Numbered from the stretch's first letter, positions 14,713 to 22,976 are shown. The stretch: 32,761 bases of DNA from Microvirga sesbaniae (GCF_025460805.1 NZ_JAMXFJ010000045.1:1-32761); one strand, 5' to 3'. Made by a program: numbers and translations. The notes: a model not told the origin generated them from the letters alone.

Positions 14713-16137
14713 ATGCTGGAAGTCGAAGACAAGACGCCGCTTCCGAAGCCCGATGGGCCTGAACCCGAATCCCCGTCCTTCAGGGATGAGGAAGGCGAGC
14801 TCAATCCGGAATTTCTGGCCGCCGCCGCCGACGCCATCGAGGCGTCGGAGGTCGAGCGCCTGCAGAAGCTCGTCGAGGACTTCCACGAATCCGAACTGGG
14901 CGATCTTCTCGAAGCCCTCGAGCCGGACCAGCGCCCTCGCCTCATCGAGCTTCTCGGCACGTCCTTCGACTTCGCCGCATTGACCGAGGTCGACGAGGCG
15001 GTCCGCGAGGAGATCCTGGAGGAACTCGAGACCGCGACCGTCGCGGAGGGCGTGCGCGAGCTCGATTCCGACGATGCCATCACCATCCTGGAGAGCCTGC
15101 CCGAGGAGGAAAAGGCCGAGGTTCTCGATCAGCTGCCGGCCATCGAGCGCGTCGCGCTGCAGCGTTCCCTCGACTATCCGGAAGACAGCGCCGGACGGCG
15201 CATGCAGACCGAGTTCATCGCCGTGCCGCCCTTCTGGACGGTGGGGCAGACCATCGACTTCATGCGCGAGACCGAGGACCTGCCGGAGACCTTCTACGAG
15301 ATCTTCGTCATCGACCCGGCCGCGCACCTGCTCGGATCGGTGCCCCTCGACCGGCTCCTGCGCTCCAAGCGCCCGGTCACGATCCAGGACATCATGAACG
15401 CCGAGCCCGACCGGGTGGAGGCCACCGAGCACCAGGAGGAGGTGGCGCGCCTGTTCGAGCGCTACAACCTGGTGTCCGCCGCCGTGGTGGACGAGGCCGG
15501 CCGGCTCGTCGGCGTGATCCTGGTCGACGACATCGTCGACGTGCTCGAGGAAGAGGCCGACGCCGACATCAAGCAGCTCGGCGGCGTGAAATCGGACGAG
15601 GAACTCTCGGATACGGTCTTCTATATCCAGCGGAGCCGGTTCCCGTGGCTCTTCGCCAACATGTGCACGGCCTTCCTGGCCGCGAGCGTGATCAGGCTGT
15701 TCGAGGGCTCGCTCGAGCGGATGGTGGCGCTCGCCATCCTGATGCCCATCGTGGCCTCCATGGGCGGCAATGCCGGCACCCAGACCATGACGGTGGCCGT
15801 CCGGGCGCTTGCCACCCGCGAACTCGGGCGGGCGAATGCCTGGCGCATCATCCGCCGCGAGGCGACGGTGGGCCTGCTCAACGGGCTGGTCTTCGCCCTC
15901 ATCCTGGGAGTCGTGGCGGGGCTCTGGTTCCAGTCGCCCCAGCTCGGCATCGTGATCGGCCTCGCCCTCATCACGGTCCTGATCTTCGCGGCGCTCGGCG
16001 GGATCTTCGTGCCGCTCACGCTCAACCGGCTCGGGGTCGATCCTGCCGTATCGTCAGGCCCGTTCGTCACCAGCATCACGGACATCGTCGGCTTCTTCGC
16101 CTTCCTGGGCATCGCAACGGCCTGGTTTCACCTGTAG
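14713..16137 (+). CDS. mgtE: Magnesium transporter MgtE
   Basis: A 474-aa Mg2+ channel of the inner membrane. Residues about 40-160 form the acidic MgtE N domain, about 165-285 a pair of CBS domains (VIDPAAHLLGSVPLDRLL and VVDEAGRLVGVILVDDIVDVLEE) that gate the pore according to cytosolic Mg2+, and 310-474 five membrane helices. The signature MPIVASMGGNAGTQ (344-357) and the pore aspartate Asp457 in SITDIVGFF are present. I take the ATG at 14713, which has AGAGGA six bases upstream; an earlier in-frame start would add a basic tail without support. Mg2+ sensing is expected to act through the protein itself, and no M-box-like leader was identified. Confidence 0.95.
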   Translation: MLEVEDKTPLPKPDGPEPESPSFRDEEGELNPEFLAAAADAIEASEVERLQKLVEDFHESELGDLLEALEPDQRPRLIELLGTSFDFAALTEVDEAVREEILEELETATVAEGVRELDSDDAITILESLPEEEKAEVLDQLPAIERVALQRSLDYPEDSAGRRMQTEFIAVPPFWTVGQTIDFMRETEDLPETFYEIFVIDPAAHLLGSVPLDRLLRSKRPVTIQDIMNAEPDRVEATEHQEEVARLFERYNLVSAAVVDEAGRLVGVILVDDIVDVLEEEADADIKQLGGVKSDEELSDTVFYIQRSRFPWLFANMCTAFLAASVIRLFEGSLERMVALAILMPIVASMGGNAGTQTMTVAVRALATRELGRANAWRIIRREATVGLLNGLVFALILGVVAGLWFQSPQLGIVIGLALITVLIFAALGGIFVPLTLNRLGVDPAVSSGPFVTSITDIVGFFAFLGIATAWFHL

Positions 16138-16227
16138 TCCCGCTTCGCGCCGCGCTCGTAAGGGCCTGTTAACGCTCTTCGGGCATCTCTGGTGCGATCC
16201 CGTGTTGCGTACAATACAGTTGAACCG

Positions 16228-17127
16228 ATGAAGACTCGCCGCCGCTCCCCCAGCCGCTTCAAGAGTTCCGGCCTGACGACATTCGTCCGGGCTGCTCGGT
16301 TCAGCGCGCTCGCCGCCGTCGCTCTTTCGCTCGCCTCCTGCGCGATCATGCCCTCGTCGAGCCGCTACCCGACCAAGGGCGACGCCCGCCCGCACGAGGG
16401 AGTCGCGACCGCTCACCGGCTTCCGATCCACGGGGTCGACATCTCCAAGTGGCAGGGCGACGTGGACTGGGCGGCCCTGCGCCAGGCCGGCACGCAGTTC
16501 GCCTTCATCAAGGCGACCGAGGGCGGCGACCACATCGACAGCAAGTTCCAGGAGAACTGGTGGGAGGCCAAGAAGGCCGGCGTCCCGCGCGGCGCCTACC
16601 ACTTCGTCTACTGGTGCCGCCCGGCCCACGAGCAGGCGGCCTGGTTCAAGCGCAACGTGCCGCAGGACCCGGACGCCCTGCCGCCGGTCCTGGACGTGGA
16701 GTGGAACGGGCAATCGGTGAACTGCCCCAAGAAGGTTCCGCGCGAGCAGGCGCTGGCCATGATCGACGTGATGCTGCGCGAAATGGAAGCCCATACCGGC
16801 AAGCGGCCGATCATCTACACCGACATCACCTTCCACAAGGAGATCCTGGAGGGCGAGTACAACGACTACCCCTACTGGATCCGCAGCACGGCGGCCGAGC
16901 CCCAGGTGCGCTACAACAACCGCCGCTGGACCTTCTGGCAGTTCACGACCACGGGCCGGGTGCCCGGCGTCAAGGGGGACGTGGACCGCAACACCTTCTA
17001 CGGTACGGAAAACCAGTGGCGCATGTTCGTTCAGAGCGCCTGCGACCCCCGCGATCACAGCCGTCTGAGACCCATGGGCGTCTGCCGCGACATGGACGCG
17101 GTGCAGACGGCGAGCATCGGGGAGTAA
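16228..17127 (+). CDS. GH25 lysozyme-like lipoprotein
   Basis: A 299-aa glycoside hydrolase family 25 muramidase. It has a basic N-terminus, a hydrophobic segment (26-36) and the lipobox LASC with Cys38, so it is probably anchored in the envelope. The catalytic domain starts at HGVDISKWQGDVDW (68-81) with the active-site aspartate Asp71. It continues with FAFIKATEGG and RGAYHFVYW, and the acidic pair DVE (Asp156, Glu158) of the GH25 active site. The end, WTFWQFTTTGRVPGVKGDVDRNTF, is the classical final strand. It cleaves the MurNAc-GlcNAc link of peptidoglycan. The ATG at 16228 fits the signal; a GTG at 16192 is the alternative. The upstream TACAAT at 16210 could be a -10 box. Followed by a terminator. 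Confidence 0.92.
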   Translation: MKTRRRSPSRFKSSGLTTFVRAARFSALAAVALSLASCAIMPSSSRYPTKGDARPHEGVATAHRLPIHGVDISKWQGDVDWAALRQAGTQFAFIKATEGGDHIDSKFQENWWEAKKAGVPRGAYHFVYWCRPAHEQAAWFKRNVPQDPDALPPVLDVEWNGQSVNCPKKVPREQALAMIDVMLREMEAHTGKRPIIYTDITFHKEILEGEYNDYPYWIRSTAAEPQVRYNNRRWTFWQFTTTGRVPGVKGDVDRNTFYGTENQWRMFVQSACDPRDHSRLRPMGVCRDMDAVQTASIGE

Positions 17128-17150
17128 CCGACCGTCTCGATCGCCATCGA

Positions 17151-17184
17151 GGCTTCCTCGCCCCGCGTGAGGGGGCCTTTTCTT
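17151..17184 (+). terminator. Intrinsic terminator of the GH25 gene
   Basis: The stem 17151-17159 with 17169-17177 includes G-U pairs and is followed by TTTTCTT. It begins 23 bases after the lysozyme stop codon. Confidence 0.6.
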
Positions 17185-17343
17185 GATCGGCTCAGGCTGG
17201 TCGTCGGTCCCAAAGACAGCGCCGCCTCACTTTTCCCGCCGGACCGGCCTTGATAAGGGCAGCATTGCTGACCAAAATGGCCGGCGAGAAAAGCGATCCA
17301 TCGCGTACTCTTGCGAGTCGACGATTGGAACAGGGAGGACATC

Positions 17344-18516
17344 ATGCTGCCGAACGCCGCCAAGGGCTTCAATTTCGATCTCGGCGAGACCGCCGATGCC
17401 ATCCGCGAGACCGTGCGCGACTTCGCCCAGGAGAGGATCGCCCCGCGGGCGGAGGAGATCGACCGGTCGAACCAGTTCCCGCGCGATCTGTGGCCTCAGA
17501 TGGGCGAGCTCGGCCTGCACGGGATCACGGTCGAGGAGGAATACGGCGGGGCCGGGCTCGGCTATCTCGAGCACGTGATCGCCATGGAGGAGATCTCCCG
17601 GGCGTCCGCGTCGGTCGGGCTGTCATACGGGGCGCATTCGAACCTCTGCGTGAACCAGATCCGCCGCAACGGCAACGAAGAGCAGAAGCGGCGCTACCTG
17701 CCGAAGCTGATCTCCGGCGAGCATCTCGGGGCGCTCGCCATGTCCGAGCCCGGCTCGGGCTCCGACGTGGTCTCCATGCGCACCCGGGCCGAGAAGCGCG
17801 GCGACCGCTACGTGCTCAACGGCAACAAGATGTGGATCACCAACGGCCCCACGGCCGACACCCTGGTGGTCTACGCCAAGACGGACCCGGCGGCAGGCCC
17901 GCGCGGCATGACGGCCTTCCTGATCGAGAAGGGTTTCAAGGGCTTCTCCACCCACCAGAAGCTCGACAAGCTCGGCATGCGCGGCTCGGACACCTGCGAG
18001 CTGGTGTTCGAGGATTGCGAGGTGCCCGAGGAGAACGTGCTCGGCGAGGTCGGCCGGGGCGTCAACGTGCTGATGTCGGGCCTCGACTACGAGCGCGCCG
18101 TTCTGGCGGCCGGCTCCACGGGCATCATGCAGGCCTGCATGGACGTGGTGCTGCCCTACATCCACGAGCGCAAGCAGTTCGGTCAGGCCATCGGCGAGTT
18201 CCAGCTCGTCCAGGGCAAGGTCGCCGACATGTACGTGACCATGAACGCCGCCAAGGCCTACGTCTATGCGGTGGCGAAGGCCTGCGACCGGGGCGAGACC
18301 ACCCGCGAGGATGCCGCCGGCGCCATCCTCTACGCGGCCGAGAACGCCACCAAAATGGCCCTCGACGCGATCCAGCTCCTCGGCGGCAACGGCTACATCA
18401 ACGATTATCCGACCGGCCGCCTGCTGCGCGACGCGAAGCTCTACGAGATCGGCGCCGGCACCAGCGAGATCCGGCGCATGCTGATCGGCCGCGAATTGTT
18501 CGCCAAGACCGCGTGA
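17344..18516 (+). CDS. ivd: Isovaleryl-CoA dehydrogenase
   Basis: This FAD-dependent acyl-CoA dehydrogenase oxidises isovaleryl-CoA to 3-methylcrotonyl-CoA in leucine catabolism. It is 390 aa, full length. Segments in order are the N-terminal helical domain, EEYGGAGLGYLEHVIAMEEISRAS, the FAD-binding AMSEPGSGSDVVSM (132-145), MWITNGP, KLGMRGSDTCELVFEDC, and LLGGNGYINDYPTGRLLRDAKLYEIGAGTSEIRRMLIGREL. The catalytic base in this subfamily is in GLDYERAVLAAG, here Glu250, which distinguishes IVD from short-chain dehydrogenases whose base is nearer the C-terminus. The ATG at 17344 has GGGAGGA just upstream. Its product is the substrate of the MCC enzyme whose beta subunit is encoded at 11169-12776. 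Unlike typical liu operons, no enoyl-CoA hydratase or HMG-CoA lyase gene is adjacent. Confidence 0.95.
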   Translation: MLPNAAKGFNFDLGETADAIRETVRDFAQERIAPRAEEIDRSNQFPRDLWPQMGELGLHGITVEEEYGGAGLGYLEHVIAMEEISRASASVGLSYGAHSNLCVNQIRRNGNEEQKRRYLPKLISGEHLGALAMSEPGSGSDVVSMRTRAEKRGDRYVLNGNKMWITNGPTADTLVVYAKTDPAAGPRGMTAFLIEKGFKGFSTHQKLDKLGMRGSDTCELVFEDCEVPEENVLGEVGRGVNVLMSGLDYERAVLAAGSTGIMQACMDVVLPYIHERKQFGQAIGEFQLVQGKVADMYVTMNAAKAYVYAVAKACDRGETTREDAAGAILYAAENATKMALDAIQLLGGNGYINDYPTGRLLRDAKLYEIGAGTSEIRRMLIGRELFAKTA

Positions 18517-18532
18517 GACCACCCGCAGGAGG

Positions 18533-18567
18533 GCATGCCGGGACTGTTCGCAAGCGCCCCGGCATGC
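18533..18567 (+). terminator. Terminator hairpin after ivd
   Basis: A perfect 10-bp stem GCATGCCGGG/CCCGGCATGC (18533-18542 with 18558-18567) lies 16 bases after the ivd stop. No strong T-run follows, only GATTTTC further on. Confidence 0.55.
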
Positions 18568-18639
18568 CGCCGCGGCGGTGATTTTCATTCGGGCCGAACC
18601 GGGTACAGTGAGGAGTTCTTGCAGAGCCGAGAGGCCCCG

Positions 18640-19293
18640 ATGACCCCGACGCTGTATGCCCATCCCTTCTCGTCCTACTGTCAGAAGGTCCTGATCGCGC
18701 TCTACGAGAACGGCACTCCGTTCGCGTACCGGACGCTCGAGGATGCCAGGAACGGCACGGAGCTGGAGGCACTCTGGCCGATCAAGCGGTTCCCCGTGCT
18801 CGTGGACGATAGCCGGACCGTCATGGAAGCCACGATCATCATCGAGCATCTTTGCCTCCATCGGCCCGGACCCGTGCGGCTGATCCCGGACGACCCGCGG
18901 GAGGCTCTCGACTTGCGGCTTCTGGATCGCTTCTTCGACAATTACGTCGCAACGCCCATGCAGAAGATCGTCCTCGACCGCATCCGTCCGGAGCCGGATC
19001 GCGATTCTTACGGCGTGAAGGAGGCGCGGGCGATGCTCGACCGGGCCTATAGCTGGCTCGACCGGACGCTCGCCGGTCGCGAATGGGCGGCGGGGCAGAC
19101 GTTCAGCCTGGCCGATTGCGCCGCGGCCCCCTCGCTCTTCTATGCCGACTGGGCGCATCCCGTCGGGGAGGCCTTCCCGCACGTCCGGGACTATCGGAGA
19201 AGACTGCTGGCCCGCCCATCCTTCGCCCGTGCGGTGGACGAGGCACGGCCCTATCGCGGGTACTTCCCGCTTGGGGCGCCGGACCGCGACTGA
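18640..19293 (+). CDS. Glutathione S-transferase family protein
   Basis: A 217-aa GST. The N-terminal thioredoxin-like domain starts TLYAHPFSSYCQKVLIALYE (4-23), where Ser11/Ser12 sit at the position that activates glutathione; the cis-proline motif follows in FPVLVDDSRTVMEATIIIEHL. The helical C-terminal domain contains FSLADCAAAPSLFYADW, the usual GST N-capping motif with Asp. It conjugates glutathione to electrophiles; the specific substrate is unknown. The ATG at 18640 is set by GAGAGG five bases upstream; the frame is open further upstream but without homology. It follows ivd after a terminator, so is probably transcribed separately. Confidence 0.9.
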   Translation: MTPTLYAHPFSSYCQKVLIALYENGTPFAYRTLEDARNGTELEALWPIKRFPVLVDDSRTVMEATIIIEHLCLHRPGPVRLIPDDPREALDLRLLDRFFDNYVATPMQKIVLDRIRPEPDRDSYGVKEARAMLDRAYSWLDRTLAGREWAAGQTFSLADCAAAPSLFYADWAHPVGEAFPHVRDYRRRLLARPSFARAVDEARPYRGYFPLGAPDRD

Positions 19294-19387
19294 CGCACGA
19301 CGGAGTTGCGCTTGGCGGTGCTCCGCCGCGGTAGCGTGCCGGGCCATGGCCCGCTATGAAAGCCTATCTCAACGTCAGGAAACAGCC

Positions 19388-20092
19388 ATGACCCTCGACA
19401 AGACCATCGCCGATGCCCTGCGCGCCGCCTCCACGGCCACGATCACCACCGTGCTGCTGAAGAAGGGCGTCCGCCGCTGCTGGATGAAGGGGCCCATGCC
19501 GGCCTTCAACGCCACGGAGAAAATGGTCGGTCGCGCCTTCACCCTGCGATTCGTGCCGGCCCGCGAGGATCTGGCGACGCCGGAATCCTGGGCCTCCCCG
19601 CGCTCCACCCGGGCTGCCATCGAGGACATGCCGGAGGGTTGCATCGCGGTGGTCGATTCCATGGGCGTCACCGATGCGGGCATCTTCGGCGACATCCTGA
19701 CCGCCCGGATGAAGAAGCGCGGCGTCGCCGCCCTCATCACGGACGGCGTGGTGCGCGACGCGGTCGGTGTCGAGGGCACGAATCTCCCGGTCTGGTGCTC
19801 GGGCGTCGCGGCACCCCCCTCCGTGGCCGGCCTGACCTTCGTGGGCTGGCAGGAGCCGATCGGGTGCGGCGGCGTCGCCATTTTCCCGGACGACGTGATC
19901 GTCGCCGACCGGGACGGCGTCGTGGTGATCCCGGCCGCCATGGTGGACGAGGTGGCCAAGGCGGCCGTCGCTCAGGAGCATTATGAGCTCTGGGTCATGC
20001 GCGAGGTCGAGAAGGGCGTTCCCCTCCCCGGCCTGTATCCGCCGAACGCCGAGACCAAGGCGCGCTACGAGGCCGAGCTGAACAAGGCTTGA
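19388..20092 (+). CDS. RraA-family protein (demethylmenaquinone methyltransferase-like fold)
   Basis: A 234-aa protein of the RraA family. The core motif GDILTARMKKRGVAALITDGVVRD (101-124) contains the glycine-rich strand and the Arg-Asp pair (Arg123, Asp124) used by related 4-hydroxy-4-methyl-2-oxoglutarate/oxaloacetate aldolases to bind a divalent metal. The family name comes from E. coli RraA, an inhibitor of RNase E, but many members are probably lyases for small keto acids. The protein is longer than RraA (about 160 aa) with N- and C-terminal extensions, which favours an enzyme. The ATG at 19388 has AGGA seven bases upstream. Which reaction it performs cannot be read from the sequence. 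Confidence 0.85.
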   Translation: MTLDKTIADALRAASTATITTVLLKKGVRRCWMKGPMPAFNATEKMVGRAFTLRFVPAREDLATPESWASPRSTRAAIEDMPEGCIAVVDSMGVTDAGIFGDILTARMKKRGVAALITDGVVRDAVGVEGTNLPVWCSGVAAPPSVAGLTFVGWQEPIGCGGVAIFPDDVIVADRDGVVVIPAAMVDEVAKAAVAQEHYELWVMREVEKGVPLPGLYPPNAETKARYEAELNKA

Positions 20093-20135
20093 GGCTTGTG
20101 GTCTTCAAGGTGCGCATGCAAGCGCTTCTCTCCTG

Positions 20136-20224
20136 TCATGGCCGGGCTTGTCCCGGCCATCCCGATGGCGTGAAGCGCCGCGCCCCAAGCCATCGGGATC
20201 ACCGGCACAAGGCCGGTGATGACG
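20136..20224. repeat. REP-like double-hairpin repeat, copy 1
   Basis: Hairpin ATGGCCGGG/CCCGGCCAT (20138-20160), then a spacer bounded by the inverted pair CCCGATGG/CCATCGGG, then hairpin ATCACCGGC/GCCGGTGAT (20198-20220). The same two-hairpin design recurs at 23529 and 28266, with one hairpin at 27458. It lies between two same-strand genes. Confidence 0.85.
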
Positions 20225-20268
20225 TGGGGAGCGAACGTCCGGCGAGGCATCGAACCTGAGGACAGCGG

Positions 20269-21099
20269 GTGTTCTACTACGTCTCGAAAGTCGCGTGGTT
20301 CTTCGCCACGCCGTCCAATCTCCTGATCAGCCTCGTCCTGCTCGGGCTGGTCCTGGCCCTCTTCCAGCGGCTGCGCTCCTTCGGCATCGGCCTGAGCCTC
20401 GTCTTCACCCTGACGACCATCGCCCTGGGGCTTCTGCCCATCGCCAACTACATCCTGCTGCCGCTCGAGGAGCGGTTTCCGGCCTTCCGGGACGATGGCA
20501 GGCCCGTGGAGGGAATCATCCTGCTCGGCGGATCCGTCGAGGCGGCGGATTCGGCCTCCCGCGGGATGATCGTGTCGAACGAATCGGCGGAGCGCGTCCT
20601 CGACACGATCCAACTCGCGCACCGCTACCCGAACGCCCGAATCCTGATCTCCGGCGGCGGCGGCACGGTCTTCGGCGACGGCGCGGCCGAGGCTCCCATC
20701 ATCGCGGCGTATCTGAAGAGCATCGGCATCGACGAGACCCGCATCCTGGTGGAGGATCGATCCCGCACGACCTCGGAGAACGCGCTCTTCTCGCGTGATC
20801 TGGCGAAGCCGCATGAGGGCGAGCGCTGGCTGCTTGTGACGTCTGCCTGGCATATGCCGCGGGCCGTCGGCGTGTTCGAAAAAAGCGACTTCCCGATCAC
20901 CCCCTATCCGGTCGATTTCCGCACCGGGGGCGGAGGCAACAATCACCGCCCCTTCGGCTTCATCTCGGAAGGCCTGCGGCGGCTCGATCTGGGCACCAAG
21001 GAATGGGCCGGGCTGATCGGCTATTACGCGACCGGGCGCACATCGCGCCTTTTCCCCGGGGCTCAGGATTCCGGACCGGTCGGCAGCGCCAGCCGATAG
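20269..21099 (+). CDS. YdcF/ElyC-type membrane protein (DUF218)
   Basis: A 276-aa protein with two N-terminal membrane segments (about 5-31 and 40-63) followed by a DUF218 domain in the periplasm or cytosol. The domain has GIILLGGSVEAAD, ILISGGGGTVFGDGA and the family hallmark DRSRTTSENALF, then WLLVTSAWHMPRAVGVFEK. Relatives (SanA, ElyC, YdcF) affect envelope integrity and peptidoglycan precursor balance in E. coli; the exact reaction is not established. The start is GTG at 20269 with GAGG seven bases upstream, and it puts the first membrane helix at the N-terminus. Its 3' end overlaps the opposing DUF3253 gene by 37 bases. Confidence 0.87.
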   Translation: MFYYVSKVAWFFATPSNLLISLVLLGLVLALFQRLRSFGIGLSLVFTLTTIALGLLPIANYILLPLEERFPAFRDDGRPVEGIILLGGSVEAADSASRGMIVSNESAERVLDTIQLAHRYPNARILISGGGGTVFGDGAAEAPIIAAYLKSIGIDETRILVEDRSRTTSENALFSRDLAKPHEGERWLLVTSAWHMPRAVGVFEKSDFPITPYPVDFRTGGGGNNHRPFGFISEGLRRLDLGTKEWAGLIGYYATGRTSRLFPGAQDSGPVGSASR

Positions 21100-21341
21100 G
21101 TTCCGCGAAAATCGTCCGGATCGACGGGCCGCCCTTTGCGCAGAATGACGATGCGGCCTTCCTTCATCAGGCGCACCGCCACCTTCCGGACGGGCTGCAT
21201 CAGGGGCCCCCATCCGTCCGGCTGGTTTCCCCCGATGGCCTGAGCCACGTCGGCGGGACCGATCGTCCGTCCGGGGCCCCGCTCCTCGAGAAGCGTCAGG
21301 AGGGCGGCCTCGAGTTCCTCGGGATTTGCGTGCTTAGACAT
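21063..21341 (-). CDS. DUF3253 domain protein
   Basis: A 92-aa soluble protein with a winged-helix-like layout: LEAALLTLLEERGPGRTIGPADVAQAIGG, then WGPLMQPVRKVAVRLMKEGRIVILRKGRPVDP, ending FRGTYRLALP. This matches the DUF3253 family, small proteins of unknown role often found in proteobacteria. The wing-like strand and helices suggest nucleic acid binding, which is only a guess from the fold. Its start overlaps the 3' end of the DUF599 gene by 8 bases, implying translational coupling. It also overlaps the convergent DUF218 gene by 37 bases. Confidence 0.8.
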   Translation of the reverse strand: MSKHANPEELEAALLTLLEERGPGRTIGPADVAQAIGGNQPDGWGPLMQPVRKVAVRLMKEGRIVILRKGRPVDPDDFRGTYRLALPTGPES

Positions 21342-22026
21342 CTGTGGACCTCAAAGCTGCGTCATGGGCATCGGACAGGAACTGGCGCCGCCACATGACG
21401 AGCAGGACGCCGGCCGTCGCCCCAATGAAGAGATGGGCGCTCACGAACCAGCCGAGATAGGCGAGCGAGAAGAAGAAGGCGCGCTGTCCGCGGTTGAAAT
21501 GCTTGCCGGCCACCGCGTTCATCGCAGCCGCCTGACGGGCGACGGCCAGGGCCTCGTCACGGCTGCTCTCCTTCAGGACGGGCACCGCCCCGACGATGAT
21601 CGCCATGTAGTTGAAGAGCCGGTAGGACCAGGCGAACTTGAAGAAGGCGTAGACGAAGATCACCGCGAGCCCGATCACCTTCACGTCCCAGGCCAGCCTT
21701 GTCGGCGGCTCTCCGAACGGGAGGTCGGCGAACAGCGGCAGAACGGAATCGGCCGAGCGCAGCAGGGCCAGAACGCCCCCGATGGCGATGAGCGACGTCG
21801 AGGCGAAGAACGCCGTCCCGTTCATCAGGGACGCCATGATCGTGGTGTCGACGATCCGGTTCTCCCGCACCACCATCTGCTCCATCCAGCGATAGCGGTA
21901 CTGGTTCATCAGCTTGTTCAGGCTCTTCTGCCCGGCCGGCGTGAGCTCGAGCGCGGCGTGGTAGCCGATCCAGGCAATCAGGAAGAAGGCCAGCGCCCCG
22001 TAATCGAGATTGGTGAAACCCAGCAC
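21334..22026 (-). CDS. DUF599 membrane protein
   Basis: A 230-aa integral inner-membrane protein with an N-terminal helix (GALAFFLIAWIGYHAAL), an amphipathic segment rich in Arg and Gln (NQYRYRWMEQMVVRENRIVDTTIM), then helices FFASTSLIAIGGVLALL, VIGLAVIFVYAFFKFAWSYRLFNY and FFFSLAYLGWFVSAHLF with a final IGATAGVLLVMW. The order matches the DUF599 family; no function is known. I choose the GTG at 22024-22026, preceded by GGAGG at five bases, over longer starts that would run into the divergent rhodanese gene. It precedes the DUF3253 gene with an 8-base overlap. Confidence 0.82.
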   Translation of the reverse strand: MLGFTNLDYGALAFFLIAWIGYHAALELTPAGQKSLNKLMNQYRYRWMEQMVVRENRIVDTTIMASLMNGTAFFASTSLIAIGGVLALLRSADSVLPLFADLPFGEPPTRLAWDVKVIGLAVIFVYAFFKFAWSYRLFNYMAIIVGAVPVLKESSRDEALAVARQAAAMNAVAGKHFNRGQRAFFFSLAYLGWFVSAHLFIGATAGVLLVMWRRQFLSDAHDAALRSTDV

Positions 22027-22096
22027 CCGTTCCTCCGATTGACTCCGCCGCCATCTTGCCCAGTTTGTGGGAAGCCTCAATGGGGATCGACCCTTC

Positions 22097-22507
22097 ATGC
22101 CTCAGACCATCACCCGCGGCTACAAGACATTGCTCAACGAAGCCCATGCAAAGATCCGGACGCTCTCCATCGCCGAGGCCCTGCCTCTGCACGGCCGCGA
22201 GGACGTGGTCTTCGTGGACCTGCGCGACCCGCGGGAGCTCGAACGGGAGGGCCGCGTGCCGGGGGCCGTGCATTGCCCTCGCGGCATGCTCGAGTTCTGG
22301 ATCGATCCGGAAAGCCCCTACCACAAGCCGGTCTTCGCCCAGGACAAGACCTTCGTGTTCTTCTGCGCCGCGGGCTGGCGCTCGGCGCTCTCGGCCGCCG
22401 CCGCACAGGACATGGGTTTGCAGCCGGTGGCCCATGTGGAGGGCGGCTTCACGGCCTGGAAGAAGGCCGGCGGCCCCGTCGAGACCGGCGCGCCGTCGCG
22501 GGGTTAA
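22097..22507 (+). CDS. Rhodanese-like sulfurtransferase
   Basis: A single-domain rhodanese, 136 aa. Active-site loop: FFCAAGWRS with Cys90, matching the CxxGxR pattern. Other hallmarks are VVFVDLRDPRELEREGRVPGAVHCPRGML and the final HVEGGFTAWKKAGGPV. It transfers sulfur via a persulphide to an unknown acceptor, or binds a sulfur-containing partner. The ATG at 22097 is preferred; the ATG at 22067 is the alternative. It is divergent from the DUF599 gene, and its stop codon overlaps that of the acylphosphatase gene on the other strand. Confidence 0.9.
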   Translation: MPQTITRGYKTLLNEAHAKIRTLSIAEALPLHGREDVVFVDLRDPRELEREGRVPGAVHCPRGMLEFWIDPESPYHKPVFAQDKTFVFFCAAGWRSALSAAAAQDMGLQPVAHVEGGFTAWKKAGGPVETGAPSRG

Positions 22508-22797
22508 ACCGTCCCTCGAATCTCGAAGCGCCCGGAAGCGTTGAACTCGAGGTCGTCGGGAGCCAGGATCTCGAGCTTTTCCACGCGCGAGCCCGCCGGC
22601 CCCTCGCGGCAGGCCTTCAGCATCACCTCCACGAGATCGTCCGGCCCTGAGAACACGGCCTCGACCGTGCCGTCGCGCCGGTTGCGCACCCAGCCCTTGA
22701 GCCCGTGGAGCTCCGCCTGATGTTGCGTCCAGGCACGGAAGCTCACCCCCTGGACGTGCCCACGGATCAGAACATGCGACGTTCGGCTCTCGGTCAT
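22504..22797 (-). CDS. acyP: Acylphosphatase
   Basis: A 97-aa small alpha/beta protein that hydrolyses carboxyl-phosphate bonds of acyl phosphates. The active-site Arg21 in the signature GHVQGVSFRAW and Asn39 in GWVRNRRDGTVE are intact, and the core strand VEAVFSG and the C-terminal strand are present. Length is typical. The ATG is at 22795-22797. It converges on the rhodanese gene with a 4-base overlap at TTAA, so both genes stop on the same four bases. Confidence 0.96.
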   Translation of the reverse strand: MTESRTSHVLIRGHVQGVSFRAWTQHQAELHGLKGWVRNRRDGTVEAVFSGPDDLVEVMLKACREGPAGSRVEKLEILAPDDLEFNASGRFEIRGTV

Positions 22798-22895
22798 CGT
22801 CCCTCAGCGCTCCGCAGGGTGGGCGAGCGTGCGTCACCCACCGTGATCCTCATTCACCGTCTGGATAATACGAACTGCATTCGGCGGATCCACCG

Positions 22896-22918
22896 CGAAC
22901 CGGATTTTGTCCGGTTCG
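22896..22918. terminator. Possible terminator hairpin
   Basis: A perfect 9-bp stem CGAACCGGA/TCCGGTTCG with a TTTTG loop (22896-22904 with 22910-22918) lies about 60 bases downstream of the minus-strand gene ending at 22977. No T-run follows on the minus strand, so termination is uncertain. Confidence 0.45.
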
Positions 22919-22976
22919 AGCTCAGCGGACGGCCCGGCAAGCGGCCGAAAGCGGCGGGTTCTCAGGTGCGGGCCCA

